A stretch of DNA of 64,000 nucleotides. It comes from Elgaria multicarinata webbii (Eukaryota > Chordata > Lepidosauria > Squamata > Anguidae). The position numbers and the translations under genes are program-made. Below are positions 23,093 through 35,400 of this stretch, piece by piece. The notes below the pieces were generated by a model. The model was not told the origin of the DNA. It saw nothing but the letters and a program-made list of their open reading frames with translations, and did not search any database. Each line of letters begins with the position of its first letter. Position 1 is the first letter of the stretch. The stretch is from NCBI RefSeq assembly GCF_023053635.1, contig NC_086192.1, positions 9,907,001 through 9,971,000 of the forward strand, written 5' to 3'.

Positions 23093-23231
23093 GTTAGGAA
23101 CAGAGGAAGCTCCAGCATTTCCTACTTTGACTTGCCGCATCCCTCCAGGGTCTCAGACACAGAAACTGCCAGAGGTTAAACCTGGAAGCTTCTGCATGTC
23201 AAGACTACACTACCCACTGAACTTCGGTCCC
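23093..23231 (-). mobile_element. tRNA-derived SINE, degraded
   Basis: GTTAGGAACAGAGGAAGCTC, CCAGAGGTTAAACCTGG and CTTCTGCATG correspond to the reverse SINE family seen at 13.7 kb. Confidence 0.55.
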
Positions 23232-23481
23232 TCCTTTTGTACAACTCACCTCAGAGGAAAGCCACACTTTGTTTTTCTGGCTGTAACGTTCTGGAGTTTT
23301 ATTACGCAACCTTTCCATATCACAGCGCTGAGCACACCTGTGATCTTCTGCTGCACGCTAGAAGGAAACATTATTTTCTTCCTGTGCGTATGTCTAGGAA
23401 ATACACAGCATGTTATTTTAAATCAGTATGTAAAGTTCAGCCGATGTTCAGCTGAATCCCTTCTCTGCATACAACTGTATG

Positions 23482-23652
23482 ACCCTGTTCAGATGACATG
23501 CTAAGCCACGGTAGTTAGCATGCCATATGAACCATGAATTAGCATGTCATGTGAACAGGCTACATAACCAATAACCACTGTTTAAACACACTCACTATTT
23601 GTTGCAAAAGGGTTAGCAGCCTAACCATGGCTTAGTGTGTTGTCTGAACAGA
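23482..23652. mobile_element. MITE with CTGTTCAGA termini
   Basis: CCTGTTCAGATGACATGCTA at the left and TAGTGTGTTGTCTGAACAG at the right, with a second inner pair (TTAGCATGTCATGTGAACAGG). Related termini occur at 772, 30045 and 37692. Confidence 0.6.
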
Positions 23653-25699
23653 CCTTATATGAGGTTCCCCCCACCCCCAGTGAACCATCCACTCTCAAAC
23701 TATGATTGGCCCTTCTCTTTCAGAAGCTAGGATATTCATGTATATTCCATAACATCACACAACAGACATCGTAGAATTTACTTGTCACCTGGTATATATA
23801 CATAAATTGTCACCAGAGACTACAGTGTAAAGTGCTCCTGTCCAGGATATTCCATTACCCTGCCGTCTTCCAGGACATTCCATTTCCTTTTTCACCCACC
23901 CCAGTTTTCCACTTGGTTTTTTTTAAAAGCTTGGATAATAATTTCACTATTCGTATGTAGGATATATACGATACAAAACTAAGAAGAAAGAATCGTTGAA
24001 ATGGTATAAATGTTTATAAGAAACACATTACTTCCAATGGGTCTCATTGAAATAAAATGCTACCAACAATATATAAAAGTATTACAGCCGAAAAACAACC
24101 TGACGACATGCAAACATATATACACTTTTTACATCAGTGTCTGTACAAAACCAACCCACTGCAGTCTGCTAAAATATAAAAACACAATACAGAGTAGGTT
24201 TTGACGGTGCATATGGTAAGAAGGTAATGCTGGCATGTATCTGAAGAGGCAATCTCAGAGCAGAATATGATAAAACATCTGAAGGCCAAAATAATGTTTG
24301 TGAAAAGCATTGTCAGGATCAACCTAGCGGATTGAATGTAGAATTAAAATTACAGCTATAAAGAAGTCGAAAACCACAGTATGGAATATCTAAACTCCCA
24401 AGATTAATGTACTGGTGTGATTCTGCTGAAGGAATGTTTAAATGCAATTCTGCAATCATTAAAGCACACACATGACAATATTGAAAACCTGCAGACGTAT
24501 TTGAAGATTGTGCTTTGAGCAAAAGAAGTCAAGAAGAGTGCTTGCAAATGATCTGGGAGATGCATTCTCCTGCAAAACATTCTAACTACTAAGCAAAAAA
24601 TAATCCAAATATATGAATGGCTTCATAATTCGACTATGAAGCAGCCCACTGGAGTGTAATTCCTTTCCCCTAAATCACTTACTATGACTAAAAAATCTTG
24701 TGTGTGTGTGAGAGAGAGAGATGCTTACAAAATGACCGGCTTTCAGTCAATGCGACTTGATTAAAGTTATTTTAAATTCTTAGCTGGAAACAAAACAGTG
24801 ACTATTTGTCACTGGTACCTCAGGCCTAGTTTTTCTGGCAGGAGTATTAGGTTGATTTTTATGCCTCTCTCCTAAATAACTGATGCTAGATGGAGAGGAG
24901 GATGTCAAATCTTCGCTCTCCGCTCGTTGTTGTCAATCCTATTTTAAATAAAATGATTTTGGGACACAACAGCATGACAATAATAAAAATGGCACCCGAT
25001 TAAAAAACTGTGCCCTGGATTTCCCCCCACCCCTCGGCATCTAGCATCCGAAACAATCATTTATCCCAAACCCTACAAGGCATTTTTTAAAAATCTAAAT
25101 AATTTCACAGGGGCGGGGGGAAATACGTTCTCCATTTGCCACGTTTGGTACTCCAACTGAAGCAGAAATCTGACACGAAAATGTTAGTTGTATAGGAGGA
25201 GCAGACGGCTAAAAAGGCCAGAATACTGAGTACTGGCTATGGAACGTAACCGGTTGGCCAACTTACGTACCTGTGACCCTTCTACTGGCAAAAAGGAACC
25301 TCTTAGCTCCAGCCAACCACTTCAGAGCCAGTTTCAAGCAAGGCAAAGAGCCATAAACATGTCAGTTCCATTGACCTAGATTTTCCTACAGTTCTCTCCC
25401 CTGTGATGTTTTCCAAGCAAGCAAGAAGAAATAAAAAAAAAGCAATTTCCCTCAAATTGGCCCTGTGAGGCCTACCACATTGTACAGGTTTTTACTCAGA
25501 CAATTGAAAAAAAAACACAACCAACCTATCACGTCATTTGTTTGGGGCTTTGCCAGCCTCCTCCCAAATTCTTCTTGAAGGAGTGAGTTCATTCCATGGG
25601 CCAATAGCCATCTGCAGAGCATTTCATTTGAATTAAAGTTTTCACCCAAAAATTCTGCCTGTGGTTCATCTTCACAAATTTTTGACCCCAGACTGACCA

Positions 25700-26114
25700 G
25701 GGCTGGGAAAGAATCCAAGACACTTTTTAATTGGGCGGGGGGGGGGGGGGGGAATCAAGCCAACGGCTTCTCCAGTGGTTGTAACATAATACATACTGGA
25801 TCACTGTTTGCAAGTCCCACACTTCAAAAACTAAGCAAATATGGATGCTTCCAGGAAGGAGCGACACAGGGTTGGGCAAAGCGGGCCACCGCCCGCCTAA
25901 GACCTCCACAACCCCCTGCAAGAATTATAGGCGCTTTCACTGAAAGCAGCAGTTGTATCTTTCAGCCACAACTTTGCATGAAATCCACACTAATGGGGAT
26001 TTTTTTAAAAAAGCCAATGCTTTGCTTGAATACGCCCGGGCAAATCTTCACTTTGGTGTTCGCCAATCGGAAGTCAGCAAACATCGCAGTACTCAGCAAC
26101 AGCTCTTCCGTTTC
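25700..26114 (-). other. INTS2: INTS2 3' UTR, minimal extent
   Basis: No recognised repeat lies in this stretch apart from a poly-G/poly-C run at about 25737-25753. A possible poly(A) signal ATTAAA (complement of 25726-25731) would give a short UTR of about 400 nt. Weaker or later candidates are TATAAA at 24013-24018 and AATAAA at 23298-23303. The largely repeat-free sequence from 23.7 to 25.7 kb allows a longer form. Confidence 0.4.
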
Positions 26115-26284
26115 TTAAACACCACCCACGCTCATGTTAATTATTTCGATGAATGTATTTTCAATACAGTGGCACAGCTGGACGTTGGGGTCCGTGCTAC
26201 TGGCATCTCCGGCACCAGTTTTATAAGCCGGTTGTTTAGGAAGTCTGGTCCGCTCGGACGGCTTCTCCTTCAGCTGCTGGAGAC
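26115..26284 (-). CDS. INTS2: INTS2 last coding exon with stop
   Basis: The coding part is 170 nt after acceptor TCCCTAG. It encodes [20 protein letters not shown], then a variable [11 protein letters not shown] stretch, then [20 protein letters not shown] and VGGV with TAA at 26115-26117. The 3' UTR follows to the left. Confidence 0.95.
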
Positions 26285-29200
26285 CTAGGGACAGTGCAAG
26301 GCAAAAAATGACGGAAGTGACGGAAAAAGTTAAAGATGGAAGCAAGGAATGCTTTTGTCATGATCAGGCTGTTCCCCTTAGTGTGGGGGAAGGAGTTTCA
26401 GGCTATCAATCGGAATCAGATTCTGAACCAGAAGAAACAAGACTAGAAATGTACTGGCCTACACAGGAAGCGGGAGAGGAGGTTCTCCCAGGCCTTTCTC
26501 CAGCCAGGGATGAATCTTCACCGGACCTTATCAGTGAAAATGCTAACAACTCAGAGTCTGGGGGAACTCAGCAATCCTCAGAGGGGGAAGGGGCTTCAGA
26601 ATTGACTGATCCGAGTCCACTGCAGATTCAAACGGGCGGAGCTAAAAGAAGGTGAGAGGCGATCAACTCAGCTAGCTTCTCGCCAAAGGCTTCTTCAGAG
26701 GAATCCTCCCTGAAGTGAAGGGACTCAAGGAAAAGGCCTTCCCTTTTGTTGAAAAGACAATCACAGCACATCATACCCACCCAAGACAATTACGTACGTG
26801 TAATTATAGGGTCGAAGTCTCTTGTCTCCGTGGCGACGTCGGAGGCACAAACCTGCCCAATCTGGATGAGCAAAGACATGATATCCTCGTAGAGTGGAGG
26901 AAAGGCTTGGCAGAACGAGACCAAGCAGGGCAGGGTGGGCATGAAAAAGGCATAGCGCTTCGCCTCGGTTAAAACTGCCAAGACAACGGAAGCCATTTTA
27001 ACGAATGGAAGTGGGTGCCGAGAGCCGCCATTTCAACTACAAGCTGTATTTTGCATTCCTCCTAAGATCTCTCCACAGGGCTCCTAACTCAATGATGCAT
27101 CAGTAAGACTTGTTTGTTGTTGTTTTAAAAGAGTGCATTAAGAAAAAAAAGATCAGAAGAGAATGCGGTTTATACCCATGAAATATAAAGCTGCATACTA
27201 TAATTATTTATATACCACCAACGCGCATATTATTATGGAATAGCGGTGTTAGTATGTTGAAACAGAACCAATCGCTTTTGCCGCACCAGTTTATGCCACC
27301 ATAAGGGCACAATCCTTTGCATGTCTAGGCCGGGGGGGGAAACCTATAATTCCCAGCATGCCCTAGAGCAGCCTTCCTCAACCTGGGGCGCTCCAGATGT
27401 GTTGGACTACAACTCCCAGAATGCCCCAGCCAGCTGGCTGGGGCATTCTGGGAGATGCAGTCCAACACATCTGGAGCGCCGCAGGTTGAGGAAAGCTGCC
27501 CTAGAGCCAGCCATGATGGCTGGGGCATGCTGGAAGTTATAGGTCTTTTTTTCTGTCTAAACATTGTCTCTTGATCATTTTAGTTGCCCTTTTCTGAACT
27601 TTTCCCTTTTGTTTTAATAATATTGTTGTGAAAGGTACCAATTTTTACGTAATGTGACCAGGTGAGACAGCTAGTGAGAGAGACAGATCTTGTAAGGGAG
27701 AAGGCAAACAGCAGTGGATCATGGCAAGGGTGATGGAAGGGATATTGCTTCTATAGCCAGAGACTTGGTTACAGGAAGGCAATACACGAGAACTTCCCTT
27801 TCTTCCACAACCACAAGTCACTCAAACAACAGCTCCCACACCCAAACGGTGGCTTGCTGCAGGGCTCCACTCTTACCTGTTAGCAGCGTCCCCATGACAT
27901 TGATAGCCAAACGGGCCACACTGAGGCTTTTCGGTAGAGCGTACTGAATACACAAATAAGAAAGCAGCTGGATAGCAAAAATCTGGAATGTGAGAGAATG
28001 TGACAAAAGAAAGCCGAGATATAAAACCAGCACTAGCATTTATTATTATTACATTTTTGGAAGTAGTGAAGGCTATTCAGCAGGCAGGATCTATTCTGCT
28101 GGAGGCATGCTTTTTACTCCAAACATTCAAAAATACATACCGTATTTCTTCGATTGTAAGACGCACACTAATTTCAGTGCCACCAACAGGAAAAAAAAAA
28201 ACCTAAGACACACCCGCGATTCTAAGACGCACCCCATTTTTAGAGATGTTTATACGGGGAAAAAAGTGCATCTTAGAATCGAAGAAATAGGGTACATACA
28301 ATTTATATGTTATTTATTTATTTATTACATTTATATACCGCTCCACAGCCGAAGCTCTCTGGGAGGTTTACAAAAATTAAAAACAGTAAACATTAAAAAA
28401 GTATACAAAATTTAAAAATCATCAGAAACATAAAAACAACGGTATCCATTTAAAAACAACAGTTCTGGGGTGCGTTAAAATACAAACTTAGCGTTGTTAA
28501 ATGCTGTTAAATGCCTGGGAGAAGAGAATAGTCTTGACCTGACGCCTGAAAGGTAACAGTGTTGGTGCCCGGCGAGCCTCATCAGGGAGATCATTCCACA
28601 GTCGGGGGGCCACCACTGAAAAGGCCCTCTCCCTTGTTGCCATCCTCTGAGCTTCCCTCGGAGTAGGCACTCGGAGGAGGACCTTAGATGTTGAGCACAG
28701 TGTATGGGTAGGTTCATGTCGGGAGCGGCATTAAGTCAGGTACTGCGGTCCCAATATTCCATCCCCCAGTATCCTTAACTGCTCTGGGCTGGTGGGCACA
28801 TTTGGAATTCCGTGGGCACTCTCACAACATGACTGCCACAAGGAACAGTTGCCCATTCATAAAACGGCTACCGTGGTGGTCATGGGCAGGCAAAAACCAC
28901 CCATTTCCCAGAAATCAAAAACATTTCACACTGAAAGAGAAGTAACTTGATCCAGAACTGAAGGACAAATTTATTTGGGGTCTTTTGAACCCAAATATAC
29001 ACAGCACTGGAGGGCAACACTGCACTTTGCAGCATGGCAGCCTCCTAATTTTTTTAAAAAACGACACTATTTGCTCCATAAGCTCCTGCTCCTAGGCATC
29101 CTGAATTCTTTACTTTCTCCCATGTAAGGGTTGCAGACTGGATCTGACCTTCAAGGGACAGGGGGAAAGGATGGAGGAGACACACCCTACCTGTTTCTCC

Positions 29201-32200
29201 AGTTCAGGTTGGGCAATCAGCTCAGGTATGAAGTCCAGGCAGATGTGCATTGATGGGATGCCAGCCACGGTCAGGGAAAGGAGTTCGCATGGATAGCCCT
29301 GTTCGAGAAAAGAAACGGGATGGTGGTGAAAGGAAGAGGCCACGAGTTATTTGGGAGTTATTTCCCACTCAAACAAGCCAGGTTTGGAAGACACAACATG
29401 CCACGCCCGGGTGGCTTGTTAGGGTAATGGCACGTGGCAGCAATTTAAAGAGGCCGTGCTAGCTTGTTTTGATCCTGCGAACCAGGTGAGAGAGAAAGAG
29501 ATCTGGGTTACATCTTAAGCCAGATGCTTCAGGTCAAACAAGGAGTTGGAAGGAAACATCCACCTCTTCACGGGTTGTTCATGGTTAACAGACCACGGTT
29601 TGTTAGTGTGGCTAGGTTTGTTAGCATAAGTGCCTCCATTTTATAAAAGAAGCTATGAAGTAGCCATTATACAGCAGGCGAAGTGTCACGTACGCGAGAG
29701 TGTCTCCTTGGATGTCTCCTTGTGTCTGTCTTATCTAATGAAAACACAGCCTCGGTTCCAGTGCTTCGGTGTCAAAGTTAGCTTACAGTAGAGCAGAGGT
29801 TAGGAAGACCGTTATGCCTCAGTGTTACGTTCTGATTGGCTCATGCTGCTACTGAGAACTGCCCCTTTCAAGCTTCAAATGCTGTGCTGAATTCCCTATT
29901 CTCTGTCTGACTGCTCGCCTTCAAGAGACCAGACCTTGATTACTAATCAATAAAGCGCTTTTGAACCCTCTGTCGCTGGAAGTGTGGAGTCGTGCTTAGG
30001 AGCTGATTGGATCTCGTCTCTGGGTGAAGAACACTGATCGAACAGGTTCAGACAACGTGATAACCCAATGTTCCAACAACCCATGTTTCAACAACAACCC
30101 ATACTCGACCCTTGAGTGTGGTTTATCACGTGGTCTGAACCCAGCCATTGAGTCAGCCTCTCAAGCGGCAGGAAAATGCAGCACACGTACCTGGAAGTGA
30201 ACCAGCTTGGCGATGTTGGGATCCGCGATGAACATCTGGTGCAAGAGGCAGCAGATGAGGCACTGCACCTCGCGCAAGTTGCAGAGAAGGCTGTCCTCTT
30301 CCTTCTCTCCGTCTCCCTGCTCCTGCTCCTCCTCTTCCTCCTGTTTCAGTTGTCTTTTCCGAGGACTGGAGCTGGGGATGCTCTTCAGCGGCCTGCCAGA
30401 GGCGCTGCCCGGAGGTTTCTCTTCTTCCATCGGCAAGCAGATCTCCAGCAGGATCTGGACAGCAGCACTATCCTAGATGACAGCCAAGGACACGCAGAAC
30501 AGCAAGACTTCTTAATTATCCTTAGAAGCTCAACGAAGTTTAGGACCACATTCTCTAAAGCCCCTCCCACACCTAAATCAGCCTGCTCAAGCATTAAGTT
30601 CAGCATATGTGAGCCCTACACTCTGGCCCATCACCAAGAGGAGGGTCTCTTCTGTGGTGGCCCCCCAATTGTAGTGCTGCTCCGTCTCTCGAGAAGGGAG
30701 CGCTTGCGGGAATTACCTGGGCAGCCAGCAGGGCATTCTTCAGCTCCTCCCGCGTGACATCCGCGGCTTCTGGGCCCATCGCGTTGTTCTGGCACGGCCG
30801 GATGTCTTGATCCGCCATTTCCTTGAGATGGGCGCTGAGGTAGGCTTTCGACGCAAGCAGATATCCGTTTAGCATGTGTAGGGTGATGTCCATCAGAGGG
30901 GGACACCTGACGTGCAGCAGAGAGAGATAGAAGGCAGGGGAAGCAGGTTGGCGACTAAAGAAGCAAGGCTTGGGGAGAGGCAGGGCGGAGCAATGGTTAG
31001 AGTATTGGGCTGGGGACTGGGAGATCTGGGTTCAAGTCCCCACTCGGCCAGTGGGGTGACGTTGGGCCAGTCACTGAATATCTCAGTCTAGACCTATTCC
31101 AGGCCTATTGCCATCTTCTGCGATTTTCTCCCAGACTCCTGTAGAATTGTGGCGCATACATAGCCCAGATCACTACTTTTGTGAGCGACAGGAGTCAAGA
31201 CGAGGACGAGGTTAGCAGAGAAAATTGCTTACCTGTGGACTCTCTGATCACATCTTAACACAATCAGAGGATCAATCATCAGGTCCTTCTGAGTGTACTT
31301 TTGTTGCTTGATCATCTTGACCGATGGCTGCAAGGCGTTCACCGTCATCACCCACAACCTAGAGAAAAAGAGGGCTATGAAGCCAACGCCTTGTTCCCTG
31401 GAGGTCCCCAGAACAGATTCTCATAGAATAGTGGATTTGGAAGGGGTCTCTAAGGCCATCGAGTCCAACCCCCAGGTCAATGCAGGAATCCATCTTAAAG
31501 CATCCCCGACAGACAGCTGTCCGGCTGCATCTTGAAGGCCTCTCATGTGGGAGAGCCCAAGACCTCCTTAGGGAATTGGTTTTCCCTAGGGAATCCTTTT
31601 CACCAGGCAATTAGCAGCTCCTAAACTACTGGTCTTATGACACCACGCCAGACAAGGACAGCTCCACAGCACTATATATTTCACTATAACAGCAATGTTT
31701 AGTTTTAAATTTGTAAATTTAAAATTTTATAGTTTAAAATTTGTAAACTTGTATTTCTGCACTGCTACTGATTTTATCCTGGTTGTGCTTTTATATCATG
31801 TTTTTATACTGTTTGTTTTATACTTTGAATGGTTTTAATTTTTGTGAACTGCCCAGAGAACTTCGGCTTATTGGGCGGTCTAAAAATGCAATCAATCAAT
31901 CAATCAATAGACTGATGAGATTGAGCTAAAAGCTTGGTAAATAAAATCATCCCACACACCCAGGAAAGTAATTTAGAATCATACAATAGTAGAGTCAGAT
32001 GGGGCCTATAAGGCCATCAAGTCCAACCCTCTGCTCAATGCAGGAATCCACATTAAAACATGCCTGACAGGTAGCTGTCCAACTGCCTCTTGAAGGCCTC
32101 TAGGGTGGGAGAGCCCAAGATCTCCCTAGGGAATTGGTTCCATTGTCGTACTGCTCTAACACTCAGGACATTTTTCCTGCTGTCCAGCCAGAATCTAGCT

Positions 32201-32372
32201 TCCTGTAACTTGAGCCCATTATTCCATGTCCTGCACTTTGGGAGGATCGTGAAGAGATCCTAGTGACTGATGTGACTAACAGGATAATTGTGACTTTTTC
32301 CTGTTGCCATAGTTCTTTAACTTAGACAGTCAGTGGTGCATATTTTTCTCTCTTTTCCTCTTCCTTTTCTTC

Positions 32373-32421
<49 letters not shown>

Positions 32422-35400
32422 TCTAGATGCCCCATATGAGCCTCGTGTGGCGCAGAGTGGTAAAGCAGCAGTTTCTGCAGCTGAAACTCTCCCCACGGCC
32501 TGAGTTCGATCCCAGCGGAAGCTGGTTCTCAGGCAGCCGGCTCAGGTCGACTCAGCCTTCCATCCTCCCGAGGTCGGTAAAATGAGTACCCAGTTAGCTG
32601 GGGGAAAGGGAATAACGGCCAGGGAAGGCAACGGCAAACCACCCCGCTATAAGGCCTGCCAAGAAAACGTCAGCGAAAGCTGGCGTCCTTCCAAGAGTCA
32701 GTAATGACTCAGTGCTTGCACGAGAGGTTCCTTTCCTTTCCTCCTTCAGATGCCCCATAGCCAAAACTCCCTGGGCAGTTTACAAAAGATAAAAACATTT
32801 ACAACGATATACATGAAAAACGATACACACACACTGAACATATAACAACAGCCCTACCAGATCACAGCAAAAAGCCCATGAAGTTCAGCCCCATTTTCCC
32901 AGAGTGGTCAACCCTTGTCAAGCCCACAAGCAACCACATGGGGGAGCCACATGCATCCAGCAGAGCAGACAACGCGAGGCCTAGAGCGGCACAGGGAGTG
33001 AGCCACTGCCGTACCTGCGAGGCATGACCGTGTTCAGAGCCATCCAAAGCCGGCTGACGGTCTGGAGAATCCGGCGAGGGATCCCAGGGTAGAGCAGCCG
33101 GTTCATGTTGGAGGTCAACGCCTCAGCGTAGGGGATCAGTTCTCCGGCCGAGAGGAGGGTCAAGTGCTCCAGAATCTGCAGGAGCGGTGTGTGGTTTCCT
33201 TGTAGTGCCGAAAATGCTAAAGGTGTTTTAAAAAATAACAGTAACTTAAAATAAAAGAGTGTGTTCCAACTACAAAGTTTCTGCAAATAAATAGGTTAGA
33301 GTAGGGATGTTCTGAGTTTATCTGTACTCTCCCCTGAGATCCCAATGATACAGGGCAGGATCCAAATGTTTTAATAAATTTATTTATTTACTTAAAACAT
33401 TTATATCCCGCCCTATATCAATAAGATCTCAGGGCGGAGGGCGGATAAAAGCATACAGTATAAAAGAGTAAATATACACAGCTAAAAACAAATTAAACCA
33501 TAAACCAAGTTAAAACAATATATAATTTAAAAGCAGTACAACTATTAAAACAGTTAAAGCAATGTGCCAACTTAGGCGAATTCAGCCATTAAAAGCTTTG
33601 TTAAAAAGCCATGTTTTTAACCGCCCAGAGAGCTTCGGCTATTGGGCGGTATAAAAATGTAATAAATAAATAAATAAATAATGTTTTCACTTGGAGCCGG
33701 AATAAAATCAGCGTAGGCAGCAGTCAGGCCTCTAAGGGGAGGGCATTCCGCAGTCGGGAATAAATAAGGGGGGGAAAAATTCAAAAAGATTGAGGGGAAG
33801 GAGGGCAGTTTAAAGTACAAAAGAAGAAGAAGAAAAACCCTCTCTGAATCAAAATGACTCTGATAACATAGGCTGACGAGATCTGTGCCCGTGAATGGCC
33901 AGGCGCCCCTTTTCCAAGGTTTTAATTTTTGTGAATCGCCCAGAGAGCTTCGGCTATTGGGCGGTATAAAAATGTAAGAAGAAAGTGCAAAAGCTGGGTT
34001 GCAGTTAAACCTCAAAAAAACCAGGATCATGGCAACCAACTGGCAAATAGAGGGAGAAAACGTGGAGGCAGTGACAGACTTTGTATTTCTGGGCGCAAAG
34101 ATTACTGCAGACGCTGACTGCAGCCAGGAAATCAGAAGACGTTTTCTTCTTGGGAGGTGAGCAATGACAAATCTTGATAAAATAGTTAAGAGCAGAGACA
34201 CCACACTGACAACAAAGGTCTGCATAGTTAAAGCAATGGTATTCCCCGTAGTAACCTATGGCTGCGAGAGCTGGACCATAAGGAAAGCTGAGTGAAGGAA
34301 GATAGATGCTTTTGAACGGTGGTGTTGGAGGAAAATCCTGAGAGTGCCTTGGACTGCAAGGAGATCAAACCAGTCCATACTCCTGGGAATAAAGCCAGAC
34401 TGCTCACTTGAGGGAATGGTATTAAAGGCAAAACTGAAGTACTTTGGCCACAGAATGAGAAGACAGGATACCCTGGAGAAGAGGGAAAGTGGAAGGCAAA
34501 AGGAAGAGGACCAAGGGCAAGATGGAGGGAGGATATTCTGGAGGTGACAGACTTGACCTTGGGGGAGCTAGGGGTGGCGACGGCCGACAGAAAGCTCTGG
34601 CGTGGGCTGGTCCACGAAGTCACGAAGAGTCGGAAGCGACTGAACGAATAAACAACAAACAAATAAATAAAAGCAGCCCACCTTCCTGGAGCTGCTTGGG
34701 GGAGTGCTTCTTGGCAGCATTGGTCAGGAGCATCCTGCGCAAGAGTGCGTCTGTGCCCGTGATGTGTTCCTCGCAGATCCAGTCATCGACGATGCAGAGG
34801 TGAGGATAGTTCGTGGCCAGGAGGCGCAGCAGCGCAGAATGCAAGCCTTCAAACAGCCGAGAGAGATTTCTGTTGGTTCGTTGAGTAACAAAAATCTACC
34901 TTCCTCCCTCCCGAAAACAGAGGTTCTCGGGGTGGTTAGTAATGGAATGTTTTTAGGATCATAAATGATTTTTTAAAAAGAAAAGAACGGGGATGGGAAA
35001 TTAAGGAAAATAAAACCACCAGCAGTAAAAAGTATTTATAAAGCACTAAAAACACTGAATTATTTTGTTTAATTACATTTATATCCTGCCTTCCTCCAAG
35101 GGGCCCAAGGTGGTGTACCTGATTCTCCTCTTCAGCATTTTGTCCTCACAACAACCACCCTGTGAGGTAGGTTGGGCTGATAGTCAGGGACTGGCCTAAA
35201 GTCGCCCAGTGAGCTTCATGGCCGAGTGGGGACTAGAACCCGGATCTCTTCGGTCCCAGTCCAATGCTCTAACCATTACACCATGCTGGCTCTCAGTTTT
35301 AATCTTAACCTGTAAGCGCCTGAAAGAATAAGGACTTCACGTGGCGCAGTGCGGGCGCCCCGCAAACTCTCTCTGGGGGGAGGTGTTTCACACTTCAGGT

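Larger units (their letters stand above)
20561..25699. other. Spacer between BRIP1 promoter and INTS2 (part may be INTS2 3' UTR)
   Basis: Holds a MITE (20603-20766), a CR1 with a nested LINE (22490-23050), a SINE (23093-23231) and a MITE (23482-23652). 20.8-22.45 kb shows nothing recognised. 23.66-25.7 kb is repeat-poor and may be an extended INTS2 3' UTR. Confidence 0.5.

Noticed and set aside
30176-30757. 193-codon plus-strand frame (Leu-rich)
   Set aside because: It is the antisense of INTS2 exon 20, whose Glu/Gln codons read as Leu/Ser on the other strand.
33617-34662. Long minus-strand frames at 33.6-34.7 kb
   Set aside because: They are the antisense of BovB and L2 LINE sequence.
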